Source of the DNA: Roseovarius sp. A-2
GTDB lineage: Bacteria; Pseudomonadota; Alphaproteobacteria; Rhodobacterales; Rhodobacteraceae
Length of the DNA: 64,000 nt
Direction of reading: 5' to 3'
Assembly: GCF_002072155.1 (NCBI RefSeq)
Contig: NZ_BDIY01000001.1
Location: forward strand, 372,001-436,000
Shown here: positions 40,208 to 48,692 of the stretch, in pieces
Layout: every line of letters begins with the position of its first letter
How positions within the stretch are numbered: the first letter of the stretch is position 1
The notes under the pieces: generated by a model
Database searches by the model: none
Told to the model about the DNA's origin: nothing
The model's input: the letters and a program-made list of their open reading frames with translations, nothing else
Position numbers and translations under genes: made by a program

Positions 40208-43156
40208 ATGTGTTCTGACATGCCCGACTACAAAGACACCCTGAACCTGCCGCAGACCGAGTTTCCGATGCGCGCAGGCCTGCCCAAGCGCGAACCCGAG
40301 TGGCTCGCCCGGTGGGAAGAGATCGGCATCTATGACCGGCTGCGCGAGCGTAACGAGGGCCGCGCGCCATTCACCCTGCACGACGGTCCTCCTTACGCCA
40401 ACGGCCATCTGCATATCGGCCACGCGCTGAACAAGATCCTTAAGGACATGGTGGTGCGCAGCCAGCAGATGATGGGGCGCGACGCGCGCTATATCCCCGG
40501 CTGGGATTGCCACGGGCTGCCCATCGAATGGAAGATCGAGGAACAGTATCGCGCCAAGGGTCTCGACAAGGATAAGGTCAATGTCGTTGATTTCCGGCAG
40601 GAATGCCGCAAGTTCGCCGAAGGCTGGATCGACGTGCAGCGGGGTGAGTTCAAGCGGCTGGGGATCACGGGCAAGTGGGACAAGCCGTATCTGACGATGG
40701 ATTTCCGCGCCGAGCGGATCATCGCGGAGGAGTTCCAGAAATTCCTGATGTCCGGGGTGCTTTATCGAGGCTCCAAGCCGGTGATGTGGTCACCCATCGA
40801 AAAGACCGCGCTGGCCGAGGCGGAGGTGGAGTATCACGACAAGGAGAGCTTCACGGTCTGGGTGAAGTTCGAGGTTGTCGATCCGGTCGCAGGCGAGGGC
40901 GCAGAACTCAAAAATCGCGATTTGGTTGGCTCGCACGTTGTCATCTGGACCACCACCCCATGGACGATCCCGTCGAACAAGGCCGTGGTTTACGGCGAGG
41001 GTATCGATTACGGCCTTTATGAGGTAACGGGCACGCCGGGAGAATGCTGGGCCGATGTTGGAGACCGCTTCATCCTCGCGGATAATCGCGCCGAGGATGT
41101 GATGACACGTGCGCGGCTGGAGAAAGAGCATTGGAAACGTGTAAGGGACGTTGACCCCTCTGTCATTTCTCAAGTCAAACACCCGCTTGCCCATGTCGAA
41201 GGATCAAACGGCGAATGGGACGACCTGCGCGACTTCCGCGCCGCCGATTTCGTCACCGATGAGGAGGGTACCGGCTTTGTCCATTGTGCGCCCTCGCACG
41301 GGATGGAGGAATACGAGCTTTATCGCGGGCTCGGGATGCTCGATCAGGTGATCACCTACAACGTGCTCGATGACGGCTCCTTCCGCCCCGACCTGCCGTT
41401 CTTTGGCGGCACGTTCATCCTTGACCGCAAGGGCAAGGAGGGCAACGCGAACAAGGCCGTGATCGACAAGCTGGTGGAGGTCGGCGGGTTGCTGGCACGC
41501 GGCAAGATCAAGCACAGCTATCCGCATAGCTGGCGCTCCAAGGCACCGGTGATCTACCGCAACACCCCACAATGGTTCGCTGCCATCGACCGCGCGGTTG
41601 GTGACGGGCAGGACGCCTATGGCACCACGATTCGCGAGCGCGCGCTGCGCTCCATTGACGAACTGGTGACATGGACGCCCAAGACCGGGCGCAACCGGCT
41701 TTATTCCATGATCGAGGCGCGGCCCGATTGGGTGCTGAGCCGTCAGCGGGCATGGGGTGTGCCGCTGACCTGCTTTGTTAAGAAAGGTGCGCAACCAACG
41801 GATCCGGAATACCTTTTGCGAAATGCCGAGGTGAACGCGCGTATTCTCGAGGCGTTCGAGGCCGAGGGTGCGGATGCCTGGTACAAGGACGGCGCGAAGG
41901 AGCGGTTCCTCTCTGGCATCGTCGATCCGGAGGTTTGGGAGAAGGTCGACGACATTCTCGACGTGTGGTTCGATTCCGGTTCCACCCATGCCTTTGTGCT
42001 GCGCGACCGCGAGGACGGCAGCGCCGACGGCATGGCCGATCTCTATCTTGAAGGCACCGACCAGCATCGCGGCTGGTTTCATTCCTCGATGCTGCAGGCC
42101 TGCGGCACCATCGGTCACGCGCCTTACCGAGGTGTGCTGACGCATGGTTTCACGCTGGACGAGAAGGGCAACAAGATGTCCAAATCGCTCGGCAACACCG
42201 TCGCCCCCGAGGACGTGACCAAGCAATACGGCGCCGATATCCTGCGGCTCTGGGTGGCGCAGGCGGATTACACCGCCGATTTGCGGATCGGACCGGAGAT
42301 CCTCAAGGGCGTGGCGGACGGCTATCGCCGCTTGCGCAACACGATGCGCTTCATGCTGGGCGGGCTGAGCCATTTCACTGAGGCGGATCGGGTGAACCCC
42401 GCGGAGATGCCGGAGTTGGAGCAGTGGGTGCTGCACCGGCTGGCCGAGCTCGATCACAAGGTCAAGACAGGCTATGAAGCCTATGATTTCCAAGGTGTCT
42501 TTCAGCAGATTTTCAACTTCGCCACGATCGAACTGTCGGCCTTTTATTTCGATATCCGCAAGGATGCGCTCTATTGCGATGGCGACACGGCGCGCAGGCG
42601 GGCGGCGCGCACGGTGCTTGATCTGCTGTTTCACCGGCTGACAACATGGCTTGCGCCGGTGCTGGTCTTTACCATGGAAGAGGTCTGGCTGGAACGCTTC
42701 CCCGGTAAAGACAACTCGGTGCATCTGACCGATATCCCCGACACCCCCGCCGACTGGTTGAACGAACCCCTGGCGGCGAAATGGGCGCAGGTGCGCCAAG
42801 CGCGGCGCGTGGTCACGGCGGCCTTGGAAGTGCAGCGCAGCAACAAGGTGATCGGGGCGTCACTGGAGGCGGCCCCCATCGTGCATGTGCGCGACGCCGA
42901 GATGCTGACGGCGCTGAAATCGGTCAATTTCGAGGATATCTGCATCACCTCGGACATCACTCTCACCGACACGCCGCGCCCTGATGAGGCGTTTCGCATG
43001 CCCGAAGTGGATACGGTCGGCGTGGTCTTTGCCAAGGCGGATGGCGAGAAATGTCAACGCTGCTGGAAGATCCTGCCGGATGTGGGCAGCCACGGCCACA
43101 CGGGCACCTGCAAACGCTGCGATGCCGCATTGTCCGAGATGAAGACTCAGGCGTAA
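40208..43156 (+). CDS. ileS: Isoleucyl-tRNA synthetase
   Basis: 982 aa class Ia synthetase. The Rossmann core has the HIGH motif at residues 69-72 ('LHIGHALNKIL') and KMSKS at 656-660. The CP1 editing domain with 'TTPWTIPSNKAVVYG' and 'GTGFVHCAPSHG' is complete. The C-terminal zinc finger is 'CQRCWKI' and 'CKRCDAAL'. Attaches isoleucine to tRNA-Ile in the cytosol. The start at 40208 was taken; a second ATG at 40220 is possible. Eubacterial-type, not the mupirocin-resistant eukaryote-like form. A single-gene unit. Confidence 0.97.
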   Translation: MCSDMPDYKDTLNLPQTEFPMRAGLPKREPEWLARWEEIGIYDRLRERNEGRAPFTLHDGPPYANGHLHIGHALNKILKDMVVRSQQMMGRDARYIPGWDCHGLPIEWKIEEQYRAKGLDKDKVNVVDFRQECRKFAEGWIDVQRGEFKRLGITGKWDKPYLTMDFRAERIIAEEFQKFLMSGVLYRGSKPVMWSPIEKTALAEAEVEYHDKESFTVWVKFEVVDPVAGEGAELKNRDLVGSHVVIWTTTPWTIPSNKAVVYGEGIDYGLYEVTGTPGECWADVGDRFILADNRAEDVMTRARLEKEHWKRVRDVDPSVISQVKHPLAHVEGSNGEWDDLRDFRAADFVTDEEGTGFVHCAPSHGMEEYELYRGLGMLDQVITYNVLDDGSFRPDLPFFGGTFILDRKGKEGNANKAVIDKLVEVGGLLARGKIKHSYPHSWRSKAPVIYRNTPQWFAAIDRAVGDGQDAYGTTIRERALRSIDELVTWTPKTGRNRLYSMIEARPDWVLSRQRAWGVPLTCFVKKGAQPTDPEYLLRNAEVNARILEAFEAEGADAWYKDGAKERFLSGIVDPEVWEKVDDILDVWFDSGSTHAFVLRDREDGSADGMADLYLEGTDQHRGWFHSSMLQACGTIGHAPYRGVLTHGFTLDEKGNKMSKSLGNTVAPEDVTKQYGADILRLWVAQADYTADLRIGPEILKGVADGYRRLRNTMRFMLGGLSHFTEADRVNPAEMPELEQWVLHRLAELDHKVKTGYEAYDFQGVFQQIFNFATIELSAFYFDIRKDALYCDGDTARRRAARTVLDLLFHRLTTWLAPVLVFTMEEVWLERFPGKDNSVHLTDIPDTPADWLNEPLAAKWAQVRQARRVVTAALEVQRSNKVIGASLEAAPIVHVRDAEMLTALKSVNFEDICITSDITLTDTPRPDEAFRMPEVDTVGVVFAKADGEKCQRCWKILPDVGSHGHTGTCKRCDAALSEMKTQA

Positions 43157-43161
43157 ACGTC

Positions 43162-43191
43162 TGAAATTTAAGTATTTGGCCATAAAGAAGG
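43162..43191. repeat. Dispersed intergenic repeat, copy C
   Basis: AAATTTAAGTATTTGGCCAT then AAAGAAGG, immediately after ileS and before the convergent mazG end. It matches copy A at 10586-10613 (GAGTATTTTGGCCAAGAAGA on the minus strand) in order and spacing. Confidence 0.5.
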
Positions 43192-43203
43192 CGCAGGCGG
43201 GGC

Positions 43204-44025
43204 TCAGGCCTCGCCGCGTTCTTCGGCCTTGGCGCGGTTCCAGAGCGCGTCCATTTCCGCGAGATCCGATTGATCGGGTGTCTTGCCCGCCTCGGATAAC
43301 AGCGCCTCGATCCGCTCGAACCGGCGGGTGAATTTGGCATTCGCGTGGCGCAGGGCGGCTTCCGGGCACAGATTCATGTGCCGCGCGAGATTTGCCATGA
43401 CAAACAGCAGATCGCCGAATTCCTCTTCGACCTTGTCCTGCGTCAGATGCTCTGCAGCCTCGTGCAATTCCTCGACTTCCTCTTGGATCTTGTCGAGCAC
43501 ATGCGAGGCATCCGGCCAGTCAAACCCAACGCGTGCGGCGCGTTTCTGCAATTTGACTGCCCGCAGCAGGGCTGGAAGGCCGAGCGCCACCCCGTCGAGC
43601 GTGCCGGATTTCGCCTCGGCCGCGCGCTCGGCGGCCTTGATCGCCTCCCAGTCGCGGGTCTGTTGCTCGGCGCTTTTGTCGCGGCTTTCGGCACCAAAGA
43701 CATGGGGATGGCGCGCGACCATCTTGTCGGAAATCGCATTGGCCACGTCCTCGACATCAAAGAGGCCGCGATCCTGCGCGATTTGCGCGTGAAAGATCAC
43801 CTGCAACAGCAGGTCGCCCAGTTCGCCGCGCAGATCAGACCAGTTTTCCTGCGCGATGGCATCGGCAACTTCGTAGGCCTCTTCAATGGTATAGGGTGCG
43901 ATGCTCGCAAAGTCCTGCTCGATATCCCAGGGGCAGCCCGTCTCGGGATCGCGCAGTCGCGTCATGATGGCGATCAAGCGCGGCATGCCGCCGAAGGGGT
44001 CGTGAATGAGCGTGTCGTCAGGCAT
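43204..44025 (-). CDS. mazG: Nucleoside triphosphate pyrophosphohydrolase MazG
   Basis: 273 aa with two MazG-type modules. The first includes 'CPWDIEQDFASIAPYTIEEA' and 'ELGDLLLQVIFHAQIAQDRG', with the EExxE-type acidic residues that bind magnesium. The second has 'QEEVEELHEAAEHLTQDKVE' followed by 'EEFGDLLFVMANLARHM'. It removes pyrophosphate from (d)NTPs and limits mutagenic or signalling nucleotides. Divergent from the M20 amidohydrolase gene with a 62-base gap. Confidence 0.94.
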   Translation of the reverse strand: MPDDTLIHDPFGGMPRLIAIMTRLRDPETGCPWDIEQDFASIAPYTIEEAYEVADAIAQENWSDLRGELGDLLLQVIFHAQIAQDRGLFDVEDVANAISDKMVARHPHVFGAESRDKSAEQQTRDWEAIKAAERAAEAKSGTLDGVALGLPALLRAVKLQKRAARVGFDWPDASHVLDKIQEEVEELHEAAEHLTQDKVEEEFGDLLFVMANLARHMNLCPEAALRHANAKFTRRFERIEALLSEAGKTPDQSDLAEMDALWNRAKAEERGEA

Positions 44026-44087
44026 TGCAGCGGCCTCTGCTTTGGGGTTGAGTGGACCCTGACGCGTGAAGGAAAGGATGTCCAGAG

Positions 44088-45260
44088 ATGGCCGTGATCA
44101 ACCGCATAGCGGGCTTTGCCGATGAGATGACCGTATGGCGCAGGCATCTGCATGCACATCCGGAAATCGGGTTCGACTGTCACGAGACTGCGGGTTTCGT
44201 GGTCGAGCGATTACGGGAGTTCGGCATCACCCAGATCGAGACGGGCATTGCCGAGAGCGGCGTCGTCGCGGTGATCGAGGGGCAGGGCGCGGGCCCCTGC
44301 ATCGGCTTGCGCGCCGATATGGACGCGCTACCAATGGAGGAGATCACCGGGGTCGAGTATGCCAGCCGACGACCCGGAAAAATGCATGCCTGCGGCCATG
44401 ACGGGCATACCACCATGCTGCTCGGTGCGGCGAAGTACCTTGCCGAGACACGGAATTTCGCCGGCAAGGTGGTGTTGATCTTTCAGCCCGCCGAAGAGGG
44501 CCCGGGCGGCGGGCGCGTGATGGTCGAGGAGGGTATGCTGAACCGTTACGAAGTGGATCAGGTCTATGCGCTTCACACCCTGCCGGGCGCGCCAGCAGGC
44601 ACGTTCGAGACGACGCCGGGGCCGATCATGGCGGCGGTGGACACGCTGCATGTGGATGTGATCGGGCAAGGCGGGCATGGTGCCTTTCCGCATGAGGCGC
44701 GCGATCCGGTGGTCGCCGCCGTGGCCATCGTGCAGGCCATCCAGACGATCGTCACTAGGAATCGTAGCCCCTTGGATGATCTGGTGATTTCGGTCACGCA
44801 GATCCATACCGGCAGCGCCGACAACGTCATCCCCGAGAGCGCCTATATCAACGCGACAATCCGGACGTTCAGCCCAGAGGTTCAGGCGATGGTGCATCGG
44901 CGTTTGTGCGAGGTGGCCGAGGGCACGGCGGCGGCGCATGGGGTACGCGCCGACGTGCGAATCGACATGGGCTATCCGGCGACGCTGAACGATGCCGACA
45001 AGACCGGCTTTGCCGCAGAGGTGGCGCGCGAGGTCGCAGGCGCAGAAGCGGTGATCGCGGATCGCACGCGCGAGATGGGGGCCGAAGATTTTTCCTATAT
45101 GCTGCAAGAGCGTCCGGGCTGTTATCTGTTCCTGGGCCAAGGCGACGGGCCGGGGCTGCATCATCCGGGGTTCAATTTCAACGATGCGGTGGCCCCGGTC
45201 GGCGCATCGTTCTTTGCCCGGATCGTGGAGCGCGCGCAGCCGGTGAACGGAGGGGCGTGA
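44088..45260 (+). CDS. M20-family amidohydrolase (hippurate/N-acyl amino acid hydrolase type)
   Basis: 390 aa. The M20D fold: 'RRHLHAHPEIGFDCHETAGF' at the N-terminus, then the zinc ligands in 'LRADMDALP', 'GKMHACGHDGHTTMLLGAA' (Cys and His), 'QPAEEGPGGGRVMVEEG' (Glu-Glu) and the C-terminal 'GAEDFSYMLQERPG'. The lid/dimerisation domain spans about residues 185-295. It cleaves an amide bond of an N-acyl amino acid; the substrate is not evident. It sits 1 base before an agmatinase gene, so the pair is probably one operon for amide- or guanidino-compound breakdown. Confidence 0.9.
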   Translation: MAVINRIAGFADEMTVWRRHLHAHPEIGFDCHETAGFVVERLREFGITQIETGIAESGVVAVIEGQGAGPCIGLRADMDALPMEEITGVEYASRRPGKMHACGHDGHTTMLLGAAKYLAETRNFAGKVVLIFQPAEEGPGGGRVMVEEGMLNRYEVDQVYALHTLPGAPAGTFETTPGPIMAAVDTLHVDVIGQGGHGAFPHEARDPVVAAVAIVQAIQTIVTRNRSPLDDLVISVTQIHTGSADNVIPESAYINATIRTFSPEVQAMVHRRLCEVAEGTAAAHGVRADVRIDMGYPATLNDADKTGFAAEVAREVAGAEAVIADRTREMGAEDFSYMLQERPGCYLFLGQGDGPGLHHPGFNFNDAVAPVGASFFARIVERAQPVNGGA

Positions 45261-45261
45261 T

Positions 45262-46224
45262 ATGGCGCTGGAAGATGCGAAGACACAAGTCGATCAGGCG
45301 TTTACGCGCGAAACCTCGCATGGGTTGAGCTATGAGAACACCTTTGGCGGGGCGCTGTCCTTTGCGCGCAGACGCTATTCCAAGGATCTGAGTGGCGTGG
45401 ATTTGGCGATCACCGGGGTGCCGTTTGATCAGTCGGTGACGAACCGCCCTGGCACGCGGTTGGGGCCGCGCGCCATTCGCGAGGCGAGTGCGTTGCAGGT
45501 GTTCGATCCGCCCTATGGCTGGGACGGGTACGACCCGCTCTCAAGCCTCAGCATCGTGGATTATGGCGATCTGGCCTTCGATTACGCCAAGATTTCCGAG
45601 TTTCCCGAGGCGTTGATCGCGCATGTCCGGGGCATTCTAGAGGCCGGAGCGGCAACCATCACGCTTGGTGGGGATCACTACATTTCTCTGCCGATTCTAA
45701 AGGCTTACGCGGAGAAGTTCGGGCCTGTGGCGCTAGTCCAGTTTGACGCGCATTCCGATACCTGGGTGGATGACGACATGGGGCGGATCGACCATGGCAC
45801 GATGTTCTACAAGGCGGTGAAACTGGGGCTGATCGACGTGGAACGGTCGGTGCAGGTGGGTATTCGCACGGTGAACCCTGACACAATGGGCATCGCAACC
45901 ATCGACGCGCGCGAGGTGCATCTGAAGGGCCCGGTCAACACCGCAAGCAAAATCAGAGACATCGTTGGAAATTCTCAGGTATATATGAGCTTCGATATCG
46001 ACGCTCTGGACCCGGCCTTTGCCCCTGGCACGGGCACACCGGTTTGGGGCGGGCTTACCTCGGCGCAGGCGGCAATTATGCTGCGCGATCTGGCGGGGAT
46101 CAACCTGCTGGGGGGCGATGTGGTGGAGGTCTCACCGCCCTTCGACACCACCGGGGCGACGGCGATCGCCGGCGCGCATGTGGCGATGGAGATGCTATGC
46201 CTCTGGGGCTGGACGCGGCGCTGA
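45262..46224 (+). CDS. speB: Agmatinase / ureohydrolase family protein
   Basis: 320 aa. A binuclear manganese ureohydrolase with the expected metal motifs: 'TLGGDHYISLPI' (His), 'ALVQFDAHSDTW' (DAHxD) and 'YMSFDIDALDPAFAPGTG' (DxD), plus 'EVSPPFDTTGATA'. It probably converts agmatine to putrescine and urea; guanidinobutyrase or related activity is possible. The putrescine produced could feed the gamma-glutamyl-amine operon at 9279-14044. It starts 1 base after the M20 hydrolase stop. GTTTGATCAG (45423-45432) in its coding sequence only partly resembles the TTTGATCAAA operators. Confidence 0.88.
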   Translation: MALEDAKTQVDQAFTRETSHGLSYENTFGGALSFARRRYSKDLSGVDLAITGVPFDQSVTNRPGTRLGPRAIREASALQVFDPPYGWDGYDPLSSLSIVDYGDLAFDYAKISEFPEALIAHVRGILEAGAATITLGGDHYISLPILKAYAEKFGPVALVQFDAHSDTWVDDDMGRIDHGTMFYKAVKLGLIDVERSVQVGIRTVNPDTMGIATIDAREVHLKGPVNTASKIRDIVGNSQVYMSFDIDALDPAFAPGTGTPVWGGLTSAQAAIMLRDLAGINLLGGDVVEVSPPFDTTGATAIAGAHVAMEMLCLWGWTRR

Positions 46225-46247
46225 GCCGGGCATTCCAATCTTGCGTC

Positions 46248-46307
46248 ATCGCCCGGCTTGGCCGGGCGATCTGTTGGTCGGGAGATCCTCAGGCCAAGCC
46301 CGAGGAT
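46248..46307. repeat. REP-like double hairpin repeat
   Basis: ATCGCCCGGC (46248-46257) with GCCGGGCGAT (46261-46270) forms a perfect 10-bp stem with a TTG loop. ATCCTCAGG (46285-46293) with CCCGAGGAT (46299-46307) forms a second one with one mismatch. It lies after the agmatinase gene and before the convergent grxD end, and is related to the hairpin at 14140-14178. It may also act as terminator. Confidence 0.6.
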
Positions 46308-46340
46308 AACGGGGTGTGCCCGAGGTGGTCTTGCCGTTGA

Positions 46341-46703
46341 TCAGGCGTTGGCTTCGCGGATCTTCTCGGCGGCGGCCTTGTCATAGGTGACGCCGTTCTG
46401 CTCGAAGAGCTGGTCCAACTCGCCCGATAGGGTCATTTCGGTGATGATGTCGCAGCCGCCGACGAATTCGCCCTTGACGTAAAGCTGCGGGATGGTCGGC
46501 CAGTCTGAGTAATCCTTGATGCCCTGCCGGATTTCCTCATCGGCGAGCACGTTCACATCGGCGAACTCGACGCCCATGTAGTTCAGTACGCCCGCCACGC
46601 GGCTGGAGAAGCCGCATTGCGGCATGTCCTTTGTGCCCTTCATGTAGAGCACGACGTCAGAAGATTTCACGGTGTCTTCGATGCGGGATTTTGCGTCGGT
46701 CAT
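46341..46703 (-). CDS. grxD: Monothiol glutaredoxin, Grx4 type
   Basis: 120 aa with the monothiol CGFS active site at residues 30-33 ('KDMPQCGFSSRV') and the glutathione-binding 'SDWPTIPQLYVKGEFVGGCD'. CGFS glutaredoxins carry [2Fe-2S] clusters and pass them on with BolA partners; a bolA gene is two genes upstream in the same operon. The start overlaps the stop of the intervening membrane-protein gene by 4 bases. Confidence 0.96.
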   Translation of the reverse strand: MTDAKSRIEDTVKSSDVVLYMKGTKDMPQCGFSSRVAGVLNYMGVEFADVNVLADEEIRQGIKDYSDWPTIPQLYVKGEFVGGCDIITEMTLSGELDQLFEQNGVTYDKAAAEKIREANA

Positions 46704-46978
46704 GTGCGGCTATCCTGTTCGTTTGGGTCTGCGGGATCGGGTTTGACGTGGGCGGTGTCTTCGCCATCGCCGTCGCCGGGGGTGTAGTCCTCAGGGTCGT
46801 AGCTTTCCTCATCCTCGGCGATGGCACCTATATGGGTGGTATTTGTTTCAGGGTCATAGGTCAGCCCGTATTCGGCGCGCCCCTCGCGTTTGAAGCGGCT
46901 GTATTCCGACCATGTGGCGTAGACGAATATGGCCACGAAGGGCAAGAGAAGGAAAACGACGATGAGGCGGGCATCCAA
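46700..46978 (-). CDS. Small single-TM protein of unknown function in the bolA-grxD operon
   Basis: 92 aa. One N-terminal membrane helix ('LIVVFLLLPFVAIFVYATWS', residues about 4-23), a short basic stretch ('EYSRFKREGRAEYGLTYDPE') and a very acidic, disordered-looking C-terminal half rich in Asp, Glu and Pro. I do not recognise the family. It lies 6 bases after bolA and overlaps grxD by ATGA, so it is translated with both and may tie the BolA-Grx iron-sulphur module to the membrane; this is inference. Confidence 0.78.
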   Translation of the reverse strand: MDARLIVVFLLLPFVAIFVYATWSEYSRFKREGRAEYGLTYDPETNTTHIGAIAEDEESYDPEDYTPGDGDGEDTAHVKPDPADPNEQDSRT

Positions 46979-46984
46979 GACGGG

Positions 46985-47221
46985 TTACTCCGGTGCCTTC
47001 GTAGTCAGGGCAAGGGCATGCACGGCCCCGTTGGGGCCGTCCATCCTGCCCTTGAGCGCGGCATAGACCACGCGTTGTTGCTGCACGCGGTTCTTCCCGC
47101 GGAAGCTCTCGTCGATGACCTCGGCGGAGAAGTGGACGCCGTCATCACCCTCGACCCGGATTTGGGCATTGGGCAGGGCGTCGCGTATCAACGCTTCGAG
47201 GTCGGAGGCGAGCATAGGCAT
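46985..47221 (-). CDS. BolA-family protein
   Basis: 78 aa from the ATG at 47221, with AAGGAG 6 bases upstream; neighbouring ATGs at 47227 and 47215 are less well placed. BolA fold with 'LEALIRDALPNAQIRVEGDD', 'HFSAEVIDESFRGKNRVQQQ' and 'VVYAALKGRMDGPNGAVHAL', which contains the conserved C-terminal His. BolA-like proteins bind CGFS glutaredoxins to assemble or sense [2Fe-2S] clusters, consistent with grxD downstream. First gene of the operon bolA-small membrane protein-grxD. Confidence 0.92.
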   Translation of the reverse strand: MPMLASDLEALIRDALPNAQIRVEGDDGVHFSAEVIDESFRGKNRVQQQRVVYAALKGRMDGPNGAVHALALTTKAPE

Positions 47222-47312
47222 GGGCATCTCCTTGTCACGGTCTGTTCCTGATTTAGAGCGCGACCGGCCCGAGCGCAAGGGAGCGTGAGGTGAGCAGGAG
47301 TTGCCGTTTGCG

Positions 47313-47900
47313 CTAGATCTCCTCACCCTTCTTCAACAACTCGTCGATGAGCGCGCGTTGCAGCGCGCCGCTATCGCCGCCACCGTATTGCAGCGCTCCG
47401 CCCGAGTAGAGCGTGCCGTAGCTCTGAGCGAGGTTCACCACCTGGCCGAGCCCGGAAATGAGCTGGTCCTTTTCCAGCGGTGTCAGGGGGTGGATATAGG
47501 CTGACCACAGGATTTCCTTGGCGAAGGCGTAGCGGGCATCGAGGGCGGTGTCGAAATTGGCTTGAAGGATGCGCTGCATGTCCTCAGGCGAGACCTCGTC
47601 GGCCTTGGCGACGGGGGTGATGGCGCGCATGCGGTTGGCGGTCTCGTCGGTCACGATGAGCACCTGTACCTCGTTGATGGTGAACTGCCACATGCGGCCG
47701 TTGGATTGCGCCTCGGGGTCGAGCGCGCGCACGATCGCGTCGAGCCGGTCGAGCGTCATCGGGCCCTCAGGCGTCACGGCGGGGGCGCTGTCAGCAGGCG
47801 CTTCGGGCGCCGCCTCGGGTTCTTGGTCGGTCTCTTGCGCGGCGAGCGTGACCGGCAATAGAAAAAGGCTGGCGAGCAGGATCAGGGGGAGGCGGAGCAT
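47313..47900 (-). CDS. Secreted conserved hypothetical protein
   Basis: 195 aa with a signal peptide ('MLRLPLILLASLFLLPVTLA', cleavage near AQE), an Ala/Pro/Glu-rich linker (about 22-46) and a mature domain from about residue 48 ('MTLDRLDAIVRALDPEAQSN') that could adopt a YbjN/CesT-like fold, judging by 'WQFTINEVQVLIVTDETANR'. The C-terminus is Gly-rich ('YSGGALQYGGGDSGALQR'). No catalytic motif is seen. It is on the same strand as bolA, 91 bases upstream of it, and probably periplasmic. Confidence 0.8.
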   Translation of the reverse strand: MLRLPLILLASLFLLPVTLAAQETDQEPEAAPEAPADSAPAVTPEGPMTLDRLDAIVRALDPEAQSNGRMWQFTINEVQVLIVTDETANRMRAITPVAKADEVSPEDMQRILQANFDTALDARYAFAKEILWSAYIHPLTPLEKDQLISGLGQVVNLAQSYGTLYSGGALQYGGGDSGALQRALIDELLKKGEEI

Positions 47901-47983
47901 CGGCGCGTCCTTTCATGGCGTTGGCCGAGCCTGCCACAGCGCGGGCGGGCACGCCATGCCGCTCCGGAAAACGTGAAAGCCCG

Positions 47984-48220
47984 TCAGCCGCGCGACAGCC
48001 GCGCCGCGCGTCCGCCCCGACGCTTTTTCAGCAATCCGGCACGGTCGGGCAGGGCGGCCATTACCTCGCGCCGCTCGGTGCCGCTCATCTTCGACCAGCG
48101 GGTGATCTCGTCGATGGAGCGCAGGCAGCCGGTGCAGATCCGTGCCTCGGGGTGGACCACGCAGATCCGCACGCAGGGGCTTTCGACCTCGTCGCGCTGC
48201 CACGGTGTTTCATCCGTCAT
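47984..48220 (-). CDS. DUF1289-family small cysteine-rich protein
   Basis: 78 aa. The DUF1289 signature is present: 'ESPCVRICVVHPEARICTGC' followed by 'LRSIDEITRWSKMSGTERRE', with four cysteines that could hold a metal or iron-sulphur site. The C-terminus is strongly basic. The function of the family is not established. It overlaps the 3' end of ruvX by 11 bases and so is co-translated with it; the ccmI-ruvX-DUF1289 order suggests one operon. Confidence 0.9.
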   Translation of the reverse strand: MTDETPWQRDEVESPCVRICVVHPEARICTGCLRSIDEITRWSKMSGTERREVMAALPDRAGLLKKRRGGRAARLSRG

Positions 48221-48692
48221 GTTCTGCCCTCATATGCCTCATCCGGTCCAGCACCCCTTGCAGGATATAGGAGGCGGCAACGCTGTCGATCACCTGAGCG
48301 CGACGCTTTCGGGTCGCATCCGCCTCCAGCAGGGCGCGTTCGGCCGCCACGGTCGACAAACGCTCGTCCCAGAAGCCGATCGGCAGGTCGGTCAGCGCGG
48401 CCAGATTGCGGGCAAAGGCGCGGGTCGACTGGCACCTTGGCCCCTCGCTGCCATCCATGTTGCGTGGCAGGCCAAGGATCACGCCGCCCACCTCGCGCGC
48501 CGCCGCGATCTCCAGCAGGCGCGCCGCGTCGAGGGTGAATTTCCGGCGCTTCACCGTCTCATGCGGGCTGGCCACCGACCAGAGCCGGTCCGATAGCGCG
48601 ACGCCGATGGTCTTGGTCCCCAGATCGAGGCCCATCACGGCGCGCGCACGCGGCAAGGCGGCGGCGAACCCGGCGACATCCTCGACGATCAC
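48210..48692 (-). CDS. ruvX: RuvX/YqgF-family Holliday junction resolvase-like nuclease
   Basis: 160 aa, RNase H-like fold. Catalytic acidic residues appear in 'VMGLDLGTKTIGVALSD' (first Asp), 'LPIGFWDERLSTVAAERAL' (Glu) and 'AQVIDSVAASYILQGVLD' (last Asp). 'GVILGLPRNMDGSEGPR' is the typical central motif. YqgF proteins process nucleic acids, including 16S rRNA maturation in E. coli. It overlaps ccmI by 4 bases and DUF1289 by 11. Confidence 0.94.
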   Translation of the reverse strand: MIVEDVAGFAAALPRARAVMGLDLGTKTIGVALSDRLWSVASPHETVKRRKFTLDAARLLEIAAAREVGGVILGLPRNMDGSEGPRCQSTRAFARNLAALTDLPIGFWDERLSTVAAERALLEADATRKRRAQVIDSVAASYILQGVLDRMRHMRAEHDG

